NCBI GenBank assembly: GCA_017962745.1
Contig: JAGCUR010000001.1
Span: forward strand, 1 to 64,000
Direction of reading: 5' to 3'
DNA: 64,000 nt
From: Bacilli bacterium
GTDB lineage: Bacteria > Bacillota_I > Bacilli_A > ML615J-28 > CAG-698
The notes beneath the pieces were generated by a model that saw nothing but the letters and a program-made list of their open reading frames with translations, did no database searches and was not told where the DNA came from. Of this stretch, positions 34,127 through 46,316 are shown in pieces (the first letter of the stretch is position 1; each line of letters begins with the position of its first letter). The position numbers and the translations under genes were made by a program.

Positions 34127-35530
34127 ATGTTTGATAAAGAATTATCAATTTTTAAAGAAGCGCTAAATAATTTTAAAAACGATCAATTATCAAAGGGCAA
34201 CGGCAGTGCTGTAGCTGTATTTGAAGATGTTTTTAAAGATATAAATAGCATTCATAAAGTTGAAAACAATTATATATATGTAATAGTTAGTGACATCCTT
34301 ACAAAATTCAAAATTGATAAGTTTTATTTAATATCTCTAAATGATTATGTAAAATCACTAACAAATGGTGAACTAGGATTAAAATTTATCACTTTAGAAG
34401 ATGCTAAAAAAGAAGAAATTGCTTTAGCTCCTGCTCAAGATAAAGAAAAAATTGATCCAGAACGCAGTAAGAGATTGCTTAGACCCGAATTTACATTTGA
34501 AAACTTTGTAGTTGGTGAAAGCAATAGATTCGCATATACTGAAGCAAAACAAGTTGCTAATTCTCCATATGCTTCATTTAACCCATTATATATTATGGGC
34601 CATGTAGGTTTAGGTAAAACTCACTTAATGCAAGCTATTGGTCATTATGTATTAGATAATAATATGAAAGCAAATGTTATCTATACTAGCGCAACACAAT
34701 TTGCGGATGATTATTTTAGAGCTACAATGACTAAAAATCCTGATGATATCATTAAATTCTCTAAATCTTATCAAGAAGCAGATTTATTATTAGTAGACGA
34801 TATCCAATTATTAGAAAATAAAGAAAAATCGCAAGAAGAATTCTTTAAATATTTCGATTATTTACACGAACATAATAAACAAATAGTAGTTACATCTGAT
34901 CGTCCTGCTAGTGAGCTTAAAATTATGGCTAGATTAAAATCTAGATTTAGCTGGGGTGAAGTAGTTCAACTTGGTATTCCTGATGTAACTTTAAGAATTA
35001 GTATTTTAAAGCGTAAATTATCATTCTTAATCGCTAATCCTAACAATGTTCCAGAAGAAGTGCTAGAAAAGATTGCATCAATCTATAAAAACAATGTTAG
35101 AGAACTAGAAGGTGCGCTAAGAACATATGTAAATTACTGTTTATCTTTTGAAAGTGAATTTAATGTGGATAACATCCAAAAAGCATTAGGTGCACATCTT
35201 CCAAAAGATACAGTCGAATTTAAAAATGATGATGTAAGAATTATTAAAGATGTTTTATGCACATATTTTAGAATTAATGAAAAAGATTTAATATCAGATT
35301 CAAGAAAAAGCCATCTAGTTTATGCTAGAAATTTAGCATTTTATTTAATGCGTGAAGATTTAGGCTTGCAATTAAAAGAAATTGGTGTCTTATTTGGTAA
35401 CAGAGATCACTCTACAATCCTTCATGGATATGACAAAATTAAAGAGTTATTAGAAAATGATACTAATGTAGTTTCTGATATTGATTATATTAGAAAAAAA
35501 TTCAAAGAAAGCATTGCGTCTAACGATTAG
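34127..35530 (+). CDS. dnaA: Chromosomal replication initiator DnaA
   Basis: DnaA binds the DnaA boxes and opens the origin. The 467-residue protein has a short divergent N-terminal domain (about 1-110), the AAA+ domain with Walker A GHVGLGKTH (158-166) and Walker B LLLVDDIQLL (near 221-230), and the C-terminal DNA-binding helix with the signature FGNRDHSTILHGYDKI (423-438). The stop is TAG. AGGTGAT precedes the ATG. It lies at the switch of gene orientation. Confidence 0.98.
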   Translation: MFDKELSIFKEALNNFKNDQLSKGNGSAVAVFEDVFKDINSIHKVENNYIYVIVSDILTKFKIDKFYLISLNDYVKSLTNGELGLKFITLEDAKKEEIALAPAQDKEKIDPERSKRLLRPEFTFENFVVGESNRFAYTEAKQVANSPYASFNPLYIMGHVGLGKTHLMQAIGHYVLDNNMKANVIYTSATQFADDYFRATMTKNPDDIIKFSKSYQEADLLLVDDIQLLENKEKSQEEFFKYFDYLHEHNKQIVVTSDRPASELKIMARLKSRFSWGEVVQLGIPDVTLRISILKRKLSFLIANPNNVPEEVLEKIASIYKNNVRELEGALRTYVNYCLSFESEFNVDNIQKALGAHLPKDTVEFKNDDVRIIKDVLCTYFRINEKDLISDSRKSHLVYARNLAFYLMREDLGLQLKEIGVLFGNRDHSTILHGYDKIKELLENDTNVVSDIDYIRKKFKESIASND

Positions 35531-35547
35531 TTATCCACTTATCCACA
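35531..35547 (+). promoter_or_regulatory. Two DnaA boxes between dnaA and dnaN
   Basis: Immediately after the dnaA stop, TTATCCACT (one mismatch) at 35531-35539 overlaps a perfect TTATCCACA at 35539-35547 in the same orientation. An AT-only stretch rich in TAATAATAATA follows and is a candidate unwinding region; I could not match a clean DnaA-trio. Confidence 0.8.
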
Positions 35548-35597
35548 TGCTTAATAATAATACAAATAACTATCTTAAATAAAAAAGAGGTGCAAAT

Positions 35598-36719
35598 ATG
35601 AATTTCGTTATAAATCGTGATCTATTTTTGTCTAACTTAAACGATGTTTCGAAAGCAATGTCTAATAAACCACAACAACCGGTAGCAGCAGGAATTAAAA
35701 TTGATGTTAAAGAAGATTCGATTAGCTTACTTGCTACTAATTCAGAGATTGCAATTCAAGCTATAATTCCAATTACTGCTCAACTTTCAATCGAAAGCAC
35801 AGGAACTGTTGTTTTACCTGGTAAATATTTATTAGATATTGTAAAGAAAAGTGAAGCTAAAGATATTAAAGTTACTAAATTTGAAACTAATGTAGTAAAA
35901 ATTATTGCAGGCAGAAGTGAAGTAACTATGAATACGTTAGATGTAGAAGCATTTCCAATTGTAAATCTTGATCGAAATGGTGTTGAATTATCAATTGATG
36001 TTTTGAATTTAAAACAAATAATAAAAAAGACAGCATTTGCAGCTGGAAATCAAGATGAACAATTAGTATTAACTGGCGTAAATGCAGTAACAAATGGTAA
36101 TAAATTAGAAGTTGTAGCAACAGACAGATATCGTCTTGCTAAAAAACACATTATTTTCCCTAATGAATTAGAAAAAATCAGTGTTATTTTTCCATCAAAG
36201 AGTTTAGATGATTTAAATAAGATATTAGATGACTCAGAAGATATTGTTAATATTAACATTTCTTCAGCTAAAGCTGTATTCACATTTAAGAACATTACAT
36301 TTAGAACTAGATTAATAAAAGGTGCGTTCCCTAACACTGATGCAATCATTCCTCATGATTTCATTACTAAGATTAAATTTAATAAAGCTGATTTAATGGC
36401 TACAATTGATCGTGCTAGTTTATTTGTTGCTCAAGATGCTACAAGTATTATCAAATTAGCGCTAAATAAAGATGGTAATGTATTAATTTCTTCAGTAAAT
36501 AATGAAATTGGATCAGTAGAAGAAATAATTAAACCTATTAGTTGTTCTGATATTATCCCATTCCAAACTGCTTTTAGCTATAGATACTTACTAGATTCTA
36601 TAAAAGCACTAGATTCTAACGAAATTATTATTTCATTTACTGGTGAAATTAAACCATTTGTCTTAACTGGCGAATATGATATTAACTATATTCAATTAAT
36701 TGTTCCAGTTAGAGCGTAA
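35598..36719 (+). CDS. dnaN: DNA polymerase III sliding clamp (beta subunit)
   Basis: DnaN is the ring-shaped clamp that tethers polymerase to DNA and is loaded by DnaX complexes. The 373-residue length and the three-domain pattern are normal. Conserved segments include VVLPGKYLLDIVKK, VTGVNAVTNGNKLEVVATDRYRLA and the C-terminal YDINYIQLIVPVR. It follows dnaA after 67 bp with an AGAGGTGC site and ends at a bidirectional terminator facing the convergent parA-like gene. Confidence 0.97.
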   Translation: MNFVINRDLFLSNLNDVSKAMSNKPQQPVAAGIKIDVKEDSISLLATNSEIAIQAIIPITAQLSIESTGTVVLPGKYLLDIVKKSEAKDIKVTKFETNVVKIIAGRSEVTMNTLDVEAFPIVNLDRNGVELSIDVLNLKQIIKKTAFAAGNQDEQLVLTGVNAVTNGNKLEVVATDRYRLAKKHIIFPNELEKISVIFPSKSLDDLNKILDDSEDIVNINISSAKAVFTFKNITFRTRLIKGAFPNTDAIIPHDFITKIKFNKADLMATIDRASLFVAQDATSIIKLALNKDGNVLISSVNNEIGSVEEIIKPISCSDIIPFQTAFSYRYLLDSIKALDSNEIIISFTGEIKPFVLTGEYDINYIQLIVPVRA

Positions 36720-36745
36720 ATAAATACATAAAACTGTATATAAAA

Positions 36746-36777
36746 TAAAAAGATAACCGTCTGGTTATCTTTTTTTA
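36746..36777. terminator. Bidirectional terminator between dnaN and the parA-like gene
   Basis: AGATAACC and GGTTATCT (36751-36770) pair around GTCT, with A-rich sequence on the left and a T run on the right. Copies of the CATAAA/TTTATG half-site (36727-36732, 36782-36787) bracket it. Confidence 0.85.
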
Positions 36778-36794
36778 CATATTTATGTATTTAT

Positions 36795-37580
36795 TTAATC
36801 TAAATTTAAACTCTTAAATAAGTGAGTTAGTTCTTTTTCCAATTGATCTTTAGCTTTTTGATCATATGGAGGTAGTTCTACCTTGTCGAAAGCACTAATT
36901 CCTTCAGTTTGTAAGTTCTTAATTATAGATTTATCAGAAATCGCAGGTAAAACTATCGCAGAAGATGTATATTCACTAGCTTCTTCTTGTAGCTTATCTA
37001 AAGAGAGTTTAGGAGCTCTCTTATTTTTGGCGTATCCATTAGGCAAAATATACTTTATCTTAGATAAATCAATGTCATTATCAATAAAATACTGGATTGT
37101 ATTGAAGAATCCACCTAATCCTAGGCTATCTAGGCCTACTACAATGATCACATGATCGCTCGCATCAAGCAATACTTCAGTTAATCTTGAGCTAGATGGA
37201 GGAAAATCAAAGAAAATATAGTCGAAATACTCTGCGTATTCTTTTAAAATACGGTTTACTACCTTTTCTTGGGCTCTTTCAAGGGTTAATTTCAACGAAA
37301 GCTTGTCTGTATTAAGAGTTTTTATCAAATAAAGGTTTTCTCTAACCTCTAAAAGCACATCTCCCATCTCTGCATAGCCTGCCATAAGGAATTCAAAGTA
37401 GTCATCATTGCGTTCTGTGACCAAATCTTCCTTTCCAAAGATCTTAAAAACGCTATTTTGGTCATCGGCACTAAGAACAAGTACTTTTTTACCTTGTGAA
37501 GCATAGAAATGAGCCAAATAACTGATGATTGTGGTCTTTCCTACACCACCTTTTTTACAAAAAGTAGAGATTAATGACAT
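36795..37580 (-). CDS. ParA-family partition ATPase (short, plasmid type Ib-like)
   Basis: The 261-residue protein begins directly with the deviant Walker A motif KKGGVGKTT (9-17), followed by SADDQNS (37-43) and FFDFPPSSS (123-131). It has no N-terminal helix-turn-helix, so it is the short ParA type (Soj, ParF, delta). It is preceded by a ribbon-helix-helix gene 2 bp upstream, a pairing typical of plasmid type Ib systems, rather than by a Spo0J-type ParB. Inferred role: ATP-dependent movement or positioning of the origin region via the RHH adaptor and the TTTATG repeat array. Regulation of DnaA, as Soj does, is also possible. A MinD-like role is less likely because no membrane-binding amphipathic end is seen. 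Confidence 0.9.
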   Translation of the reverse strand: MSLISTFCKKGGVGKTTIISYLAHFYASQGKKVLVLSADDQNSVFKIFGKEDLVTERNDDYFEFLMAGYAEMGDVLLEVRENLYLIKTLNTDKLSLKLTLERAQEKVVNRILKEYAEYFDYIFFDFPPSSSRLTEVLLDASDHVIIVVGLDSLGLGGFFNTIQYFIDNDIDLSKIKYILPNGYAKNKRAPKLSLDKLQEEASEYTSSAIVLPAISDKSIIKNLQTEGISAFDKVELPPYDQKAKDQLEKELTHLFKSLNLD

Positions 37581-37582
37581 AA

Positions 37583-37831
37583 TTAACGACCTTCTTTATT
37601 CAATCTAGCCTCAACAGCCTCTTCAATGTACGTAGAAATCTGGATTCCAGTCATTGCAGCAGCCACTTTTAAGCGTCTGTGAAGAGCTTTGTCCATAGTA
37701 GCTGTGTACTTAAGTCTAGAACCATCATTTACCTTAGGTGTTGGTGCTGGAGTTGGTGCAGGTTGTGTAGCCTGTGGACTCTCTAGCGGGTTAGTCCTTT
37801 TTTTGAATGGCATACCATTGTTTGAATTCAT
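37583..37831 (-). CDS. Ribbon-helix-helix partition adaptor (ParG/omega-like)
   Basis: The 82-residue protein has a flexible basic and Pro/Ala/Thr-rich N-terminus (about 1-38, containing FKKRTNP and APTPAPTP) and a C-terminal RHH fold. The fold comprises strand RLKYTATM (39-46), helix DKALHRRLKVAAAMTG (47-62) and helix ISTYIEEAVEARLNK (65-79). This is the layout of plasmid centromere-binding proteins such as ParG, whose mobile tail stimulates ParA ATPase. AGGAGG precedes the ATG, and a TTGACA with an adjacent TTTATG half-site lies just upstream, suggesting autorepression. It is the first gene of a two-gene operon with the ParA ATPase. Confidence 0.85.
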   Translation of the reverse strand: MNSNNGMPFKKRTNPLESPQATQPAPTPAPTPKVNDGSRLKYTATMDKALHRRLKVAAAMTGIQISTYIEEAVEARLNKEGR

Positions 37832-37849
37832 ATATTTACCTCCTACTCA

Positions 37850-38960
37850 AGTTTAAAATTGTCAATATTTATGTATAACCTTATAAAAATATTTATTGCT
37901 TTATGTATATACATATAAAAATAATTCTTGTTTTATGTTTTTATGTAAATATGTAAAATAATAATTATTTTTGTATGTATTTATTTACTCTTTTAAACCC
38001 TCAAAAATGGCTAAAAACAGCTAAAAATCACATTATCTCAGACTTAGCGATTTTGGATAACGCTTAAAAAACAATTATTGCAAAAAATAAGCCTGAAATT
38101 TAGCCTCAAATCGTTTTTATATCCGGATGTTAAAACTTATTTGCCCCCGGGGGTGTCGAACGATTTTAAAAGAAATTTTAAGGATGTCGATTTTTACATT
38201 TTTTGTGGGTTTTGACCATCTGCAATCATGATCTAAAGCAAAACTATACATTTTTATGTAAAAGAATAAAATAATATTTATTTTTATACATACAACCATA
38301 CAATAATAATTATGGTTATACATAAATACATAAAAATGTATTGAGCAAAGCAAACTATTTAGCTGATTAAGCCTTTTAAAGACTAAAATTTCTCGAAAAA
38401 ATGATCTAAAATTCCATGGATTGAGATGAGGTTTATACTGCTCTACAAGCCTTAACCGAAATACCTCTAAAATGACAGTATTTTTGCCTTGATTTTAGCT
38501 TTTTAACAAGTATCTTTTGCGATCAACTCAAAAATTTGCTTCTTACACTTAAAATTATACCCTTTTTTAGCGTATTTTCAAGAATATTTACATAAATATT
38601 TACGAAAATTAATACATTTTTACATAAAACCATAAAATTATTAGATTTTTTTCGCTGGATCTCGTGATTATTTTAAAAATGTCGCAGAAAATCTAACAAA
38701 ATTACCGAAATTGTGGGGTGATTAACATGTATTTTTATAAATTTTTATGTAAAACCATAAAGATGTATAGATTTAATTACATTTTTAGGTATTCTCAACA
38801 TTTTTTACAACCTAAAATCTTACAAAAACACCATATTAATCCTAAAAATAAGTAGTTATTTACATAAAACCATAAAGATGGACCATATTTTAAGCATAAT
38901 CTTAGCTTTTGAGCAAAAAACAAGTAAATATTTATGGTTTTACATAAAAGCTGACTTAAA
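37850..38960. repeat. AT-rich gene-free region with arrayed TTTATG/CATAAA half-sites (candidate centromere)
   Basis: No gene is supported from 37832 to 39136. By hand I count 16 TTTATG or CATAAA hexamers here, at 37868, 37900, 37932, 37940, 38253, 38321, 38329, 38591, 38624, 38631, 38744, 38756, 38863, 38871, 38931 and 38943. Two more flank the dnaN terminator (36727, 36782). Four units are near-identical 18-mers, TTTATGTAAAACCATAAA or TTTACATAAAACCATAAA, at 38619-38636, 38744-38761, 38859-38876 and 38931-38948 (the last inverted). The 18-mers starting TTTATG have inverted arms TTTATG/CATAAA. Hexamer arrays with direct and inverted arms are the usual targets of RHH partition proteins. From 38961 to the next gene I see only AT-rich sequence and a weak promoter. 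Confidence 0.75.
38144..38153. other. Isolated CCCCCGGGGG palindrome in the AT-rich origin region
   Basis: A perfect 10-bp GC palindrome sits in an otherwise AT-rich stretch, with the palindrome ATCCGGAT about 20 bp to its left and two direct TGTCGA copies to its right (38154 and 38186 areas). Its role is unknown. Confidence 0.6.
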
Positions 38961-39102
38961 AATTGCTTTGTATTGAGATAATTATTTAAATTGAAAAGAC
39001 GAGCAAAATCAAAAAATTGATTATAAGCGAAAAAATCGGCTTATTTTTTAAAATTTCTAAAACTTTTTAAATAAAAAACTATGAAAGACAAGCAAAATGT
39101 AG

Positions 39103-39108
39103 TATAAT
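39103..39108 (+). promoter_or_regulatory. Putative -10 element of the yaaA-recF-gyrBA operon
   Basis: TATAAT lies about 30 bp before the S4-domain gene. I see no good -35, so the call rests on the -10 and position. Confidence 0.4.
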
Positions 39109-39136
39109 CTATATAGTATTAGAAAAGGATTTTGCT

Positions 39137-39344
39137 ATGAAAACTATCTATATTCACTCTGAATACATTACATTAGGTCAATTACTCAAATTTGCGGGCA
39201 TTATTAGGAATGGTGGGGAAGCAAAAAGTTACCTTGCTACCCACGAAGTTAAGGTAAACGGTGAATTTGACAACCGTAGAGGTAGAAAACTCCGCGATGG
39301 TGACCAAGTATTCATTGATAATAAGGATTTTTTAATTAAAAACA

Positions 39345-39361
<17 letters not shown>
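39137..39361 (+). CDS. yaaA: S4-domain RNA-binding protein YaaA/RlbA
   Basis: This is the small S4-like protein normally found between dnaN and recF in Bacilli. The 74-residue sequence shows ITLGQLLKFAGIIRNGGEAKSYL and VKVNGEFDNRRGRKLRDGD, the S4 RNA-binding core. It overlaps recF by 17 bp. In the usual order it directly follows dnaN; here a 2.4-kb cassette (par genes plus repeats) separates them. Confidence 0.93.
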
Positions 39362-42408
<3,047 letters not shown>

Positions 42409-42421
42409 TTAGGTGCATAAT

Positions 42422-45046
42422 ATGAGTGAAAAAGATTACTTTTTTGATGATGATAATAATTTAGAAGAAGAAAAGCCAAAGTATGTGGAAGATGACGAAG
42501 ATGTTGTAGTCGATATTCCTGAACATATTGAAGGTCATCACAACGGTGGTATTAGAGAAATAGATTTAAACACTGAAATGCGTAAATCTTTCTTATCATA
42601 TGCGATGAGTGTAATCGTAAGCCGTGCAATTCCTGATGTAAGAGACGGATTAAAGCCAGTTCATAGACGTATTCTATACGGAATGAATGAATTAAGCGTA
42701 TATCCAAATACTCCTCATAAGAAATCAGCGCGTATCGTTGGTGAAGTAATGGGTAAATATCACCCACATGGTGACAGTGCAATTTACGAATCAATGGTAA
42801 GAATGGCCCAAGATTTCTCATATCGTTATCCACTAGTAGATGGCCATGGTAACTTTGGTTCAATCGATGGCGACTCTCCTGCTGCTATGCGTTATACAGA
42901 AGCAAGAATGAGTAAAGCTGCGATGGAACTTCTTCGCGATTTAGATAAAAACACAGTTGATTTTGCAGATAACTACGATGGATCTGAACAAGAACCAACA
43001 GTTTTACCTTGTAAATTCCCGAATTTACTAGTAAATGGTGCTAGTGGTATCGCTGTAGGTATGGCAACAAATATTCCTCCTCATAACTTAGGAGAAGTAA
43101 TTGATGCAATCTTAGCTATTATGAAAAACCCTGATATCACAATTGAAGGAATAATGGGTTATATTAAAGGCCCAGATTTCCCTACTGGTGGTTGCATTAT
43201 GGGTATAAGCCAAGTAAGAAAAGCTTATATGACTGGAACTGGTACAATTGCAGTTAGAGCAAAAGCCGAAATTAAGACAACTGACGGTGGTAGACCAGAG
43301 ATAATAGTAAGTGAAATTCCATATGGAATTAACAAAACTAGAATTCTAGAAAGAATCGCAGAAACTGTAAAAGATAAGATTATTGATGGCATTACAGATT
43401 TAAGAGATATATCTAATAGAGATGGTATCAAAATCGTTATTGAATTAAGAAAAGATGCTAACCCTAATGTAATACTTAATAATTTATATAAACATACACA
43501 ACTTCAATCAACATTTGGTATCAATATGTTAGCCTTACATAAAGGCCAACCTAAAGTAATGAATATCAAAGAGATGTTAAATTACTATATTGAACATCAA
43601 ATTGAAGTAGTGACAAGAAGAACACAATTCGAATTAGATAAAGCTGAAGCTAGAGCGCACATTTTAGAAGGTTTATTAATTGCTTTAACTGATATTGATG
43701 CAGTTATTCAATTAATTAAGAAAGCTAAAACTGGCGAAGAAGCTATGGCTGGTTTAATGAAGCAATTCAAATTAACTGAAATTCAAAGTAAAGCAATTCT
43801 TGATATGAAATTACAACGTATTACTGGAATAGAAATTGATAAAGTTAAAGAAGAATATGCGGAAAAGAAGCGTGTTATTCATGAATGTAAAGAAATTCTA
43901 AAGAGTACAGATAGAAAAGAAAAGATTGTTGCTCAAGAATTAACTGAAGTTAAAAATAAATTTGGTGATAAACGTCGTACAGAAATTGGTTTATCTGATG
44001 AACTTGATATCGAAGATGAAGATTTAATTCCTGTAGAAGATGTTATTATTACTGTAACTAATAAAGGATATGTAAAACGTCTTACAACTGATACTTATAG
44101 AGTACAAAATAGAGGTGGAAAAGGTATTAGTGGTGCCAAGATGAATGATGATGACTTTGTTGAAAAAGTTATCTATACATCAAGCCATGATACACTATTA
44201 TTCTTTACTAGTTTAGGTATGGTTTATAAGTTAAGAGCATTCCAAATCCCTACATATTCACGTCTTGCTAAAGGATTACCAATTGTTAACTTATTAAATC
44301 TAGATCCTAATGAAAAGTTAGCCGCTGTATTATGCGTTAGAGAAAAAGAACCTGAAGGATTCTTTATCTTTGGTACACGTGGTGGAATTGTAAAGAAAAC
44401 AGCTATTAGTGAATTTAAGAATATTAGAACTAATGGAATTAAAGCAATTCTATTAAATGAAGGCGACGAATTATTCACTGTTGCGATGACTGATGGCGAA
44501 AAAGATATCGTACTAGCTGCATCAAGCGGTAAAGGAATTAGATTTAGTGAAAGTGATATCCGTCCAATGGGTAGAATTTCTGCTGGTGTTAGAGGAATTA
44601 AGGTAGAATCACCTGAAAAGATGATTGGTATGGCAATTGTTAATACTGATGGTGATGAAATCGTAATGGTTACTGATAAAGGATACGGTAAACGTACTAA
44701 TGTAGATTCATTTAGAGTACAAGTTAGAGGCGGAAAAGGTGTTAAATCTATTAACATGACTTCTAAGAATGGAAAACTAGTATCACTAGCTGCTATAAGA
44801 GGAGATGAAGACTTAATGATCATTACTGATAAAGGTATGATTATTAGAACTAGACTAGATCAAATCTTAACTGTAGGAAGAGATGCTCAAGGTGTTAAAG
44901 TAATTGCTCTAAACGATAAACAATATGTAACTAATATTGCAATTGTTCCACACGTTGAAGAAGAAGTTGAAGAAGATACACAAGATATCGATTTAGATTT
45001 AAATTATCAATTTATTGATGAAAGAGAGAACGAACAAAATGATTGA
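42422..45046 (+). CDS. gyrA: DNA gyrase subunit A with acidic N-terminal extension
   Basis: GyrA carries the catalytic tyrosine that breaks and rejoins DNA. The 874-residue protein has [10 protein letters not shown] with the catalytic Tyr at 158 and a quinolone-region GDSAIYE (117-123). Six C-terminal beta-pinwheel blades with the GyrA box ([10 protein letters not shown]) follow. Compared with Bacillus GyrA it has about 36 extra N-terminal residues rich in Asp/Glu. The stop lies inside serS by 8 bp. The start follows TTAGGTG. Confidence 0.97.
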   Translation: MSEKDYFFDDDNNLEEEKPKYVEDDEDVVVDIPEHIEGHHNGGIREIDLNTEMRKSFLSYAMSVIVSRAIPDVRDGLKPVHRRILYGMNELSVYPNTPHKKSARIVGEVMGKYHPHGDSAIYESMVRMAQDFSYRYPLVDGHGNFGSIDGDSPAAMRYTEARMSKAAMELLRDLDKNTVDFADNYDGSEQEPTVLPCKFPNLLVNGASGIAVGMATNIPPHNLGEVIDAILAIMKNPDITIEGIMGYIKGPDFPTGGCIMGISQVRKAYMTGTGTIAVRAKAEIKTTDGGRPEIIVSEIPYGINKTRILERIAETVKDKIIDGITDLRDISNRDGIKIVIELRKDANPNVILNNLYKHTQLQSTFGINMLALHKGQPKVMNIKEMLNYYIEHQIEVVTRRTQFELDKAEARAHILEGLLIALTDIDAVIQLIKKAKTGEEAMAGLMKQFKLTEIQSKAILDMKLQRITGIEIDKVKEEYAEKKRVIHECKEILKSTDRKEKIVAQELTEVKNKFGDKRRTEIGLSDELDIEDEDLIPVEDVIITVTNKGYVKRLTTDTYRVQNRGGKGISGAKMNDDDFVEKVIYTSSHDTLLFFTSLGMVYKLRAFQIPTYSRLAKGLPIVNLLNLDPNEKLAAVLCVREKEPEGFFIFGTRGGIVKKTAISEFKNIRTNGIKAILLNEGDELFTVAMTDGEKDIVLAASSGKGIRFSESDIRPMGRISAGVRGIKVESPEKMIGMAIVNTDGDEIVMVTDKGYGKRTNVDSFRVQVRGGKGVKSINMTSKNGKLVSLAAIRGDEDLMIITDKGMIIRTRLDQILTVGRDAQGVKVIALNDKQYVTNIAIVPHVEEEVEEDTQDIDLDLNYQFIDERENEQND

Positions 45047-46316
45047 TATTAAACTAATTAGAACAAATCCAGAACTTGTTAAAGAAAATATTCGTAAAAA
45101 GTTTCAAGATGAAAAGTTACCACTTGTTGATGAAGTAATTAACCTTGACCAAGAAGTTAGAAACTTAAAAGCTACTGGGGACGCTTTACGTAGCGAAAGA
45201 AATCAAAGTAGCAGCCAAATTGGCGCCCTTATGCGTGAAAAGAAAATTGATGAAGCTAATAAGATTAAAACTAGAGTTGTAGAGATTAATGATCAGATTA
45301 CTGAAAATGAAGCAAGAACTAGTGAAGTTGAAGCTAAAATCAAAGAAATTATGATGAAAATACCTAATATCATTGATGATGCTGTTCCAATTGGTAAAGA
45401 TGATTCTGAAAATAAAGAAATTAAAAGATTCTTAGAACCAAAACTTAGACCATTTGATGTACCATATCATGTGGATATCTTAGAAAGAGTAAAAGGTATT
45501 GATTTAGATAGCGCTCGTAAAGTTGCTGGTAATGGTTTCTATTATTTAACTGGTGATATCGCTAGACTTCACTCAGCTGTAACAGCTTACGCTAGAGATT
45601 TCATGATTGGCAAAGGATTTACATATTGTATTCCACCATTTATGATTAGATCTAATGTTGTAACTGGTGTTATGAGCTTTGCTGAAATGGATGCAATGAT
45701 GTATAAAATTGAAGGCGAAGACTTATACTTAATCGGTACAAGTGAACATTCAATGATTGGTAAATTTATTGATACTATTTTAGATAAAAAAGATTTACCA
45801 TATACACTAACTAGTTATTCTCCATGCTTTAGAAAAGAAAAAGGTGCTCACGGCATCGAAGAAAGAGGAATATATCGTATTCACCAATTCGAAAAACAAG
45901 AAATGATCGTTGTTTGCGAACCTACTGATTCTAAAGAATGGTTTGAAAAGATGTATAACTATACTGTAGAACTATTTGTAAGTATGGGAATTCCAGTAAG
46001 AACGCTAGAATGTTGTAGCGGTGATTTAGCTGATCTTAAAGTTAGAAGTATTGATGTAGAGGCATGGAGTCCTCGTCAACAAAAATATTTTGAAGTTGGA
46101 TCATGCTCTAACTTAGGAGATGCGCAAGCTAGAAGATTAGGCATTAGAATTAAAGGCGAAAATGGTAACTATTTTGCGCATACTTTAAATAATACCGTTG
46201 CTGCTCCTCCTAGAATGTTAATTGCTTTAATCGAAAATTATCTAAACGAAGACGGAAGCATTACAGTTCCAGAAGTTTTAGTTCCATATATGGGTGGAAC
46301 AAAGGTGATTAAATAA
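45039..46316 (+). CDS. serS: Seryl-tRNA synthetase
   Basis: This class II synthetase charges tRNA-Ser and supplies Ser-tRNA-Sec in other species. The 425-residue protein has the N-terminal coiled-coil tRNA-binding arm (about 25-100) and a catalytic core with [18 protein letters not shown] (motif 2) and [18 protein letters not shown] (motif 3). The ATG at 45039 is 8 bp inside the end of gyrA. The stop overlaps the zinc-ribbon gene start (TAATG). Confidence 0.96.
   Translation: MIDIKLIRTNPELVKENIRKKFQDEKLPLVDEVINLDQEVRNLKATGDALRSERNQSSSQIGALMREKKIDEANKIKTRVVEINDQITENEARTSEVEAKIKEIMMKIPNIIDDAVPIGKDDSENKEIKRFLEPKLRPFDVPYHVDILERVKGIDLDSARKVAGNGFYYLTGDIARLHSAVTAYARDFMIGKGFTYCIPPFMIRSNVVTGVMSFAEMDAMMYKIEGEDLYLIGTSEHSMIGKFIDTILDKKDLPYTLTSYSPCFRKEKGAHGIEERGIYRIHQFEKQEMIVVCEPTDSKEWFEKMYNYTVELFVSMGIPVRTLECCSGDLADLKVRSIDVEAWSPRQQKYFEVGSCSNLGDAQARRLGIRIKGENGNYFAHTLNNTVAAPPRMLIALIENYLNEDGSITVPEVLVPYMGGTKVIK

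Noticed and set aside
35548-35575. Canonical DnaA-trio unwinding element
   Set aside because: The TAATAATAATA stretch after the DnaA boxes does not fit the repeated trinucleotide pattern cleanly on either strand, so I only note it as AT-rich.
38117-38353. 78-codon reading frame on the minus strand in the repeat-rich origin region
   Set aside because: It runs across the repeats, has an odd Cys/Tyr/His-rich composition, no ribosome site and no recognisable domain.
37832-39136. CRISPR array
   Set aside because: The repeats are short (6-18 bp), irregularly spaced and in both orientations, with no spacer-like units and no cas genes.
44224-44823. 199-codon minus-strand frame inside gyrA
   Set aside because: It is a Ser/Ile/Pro-rich shadow of the gyrA coding strand without a start site or domain.
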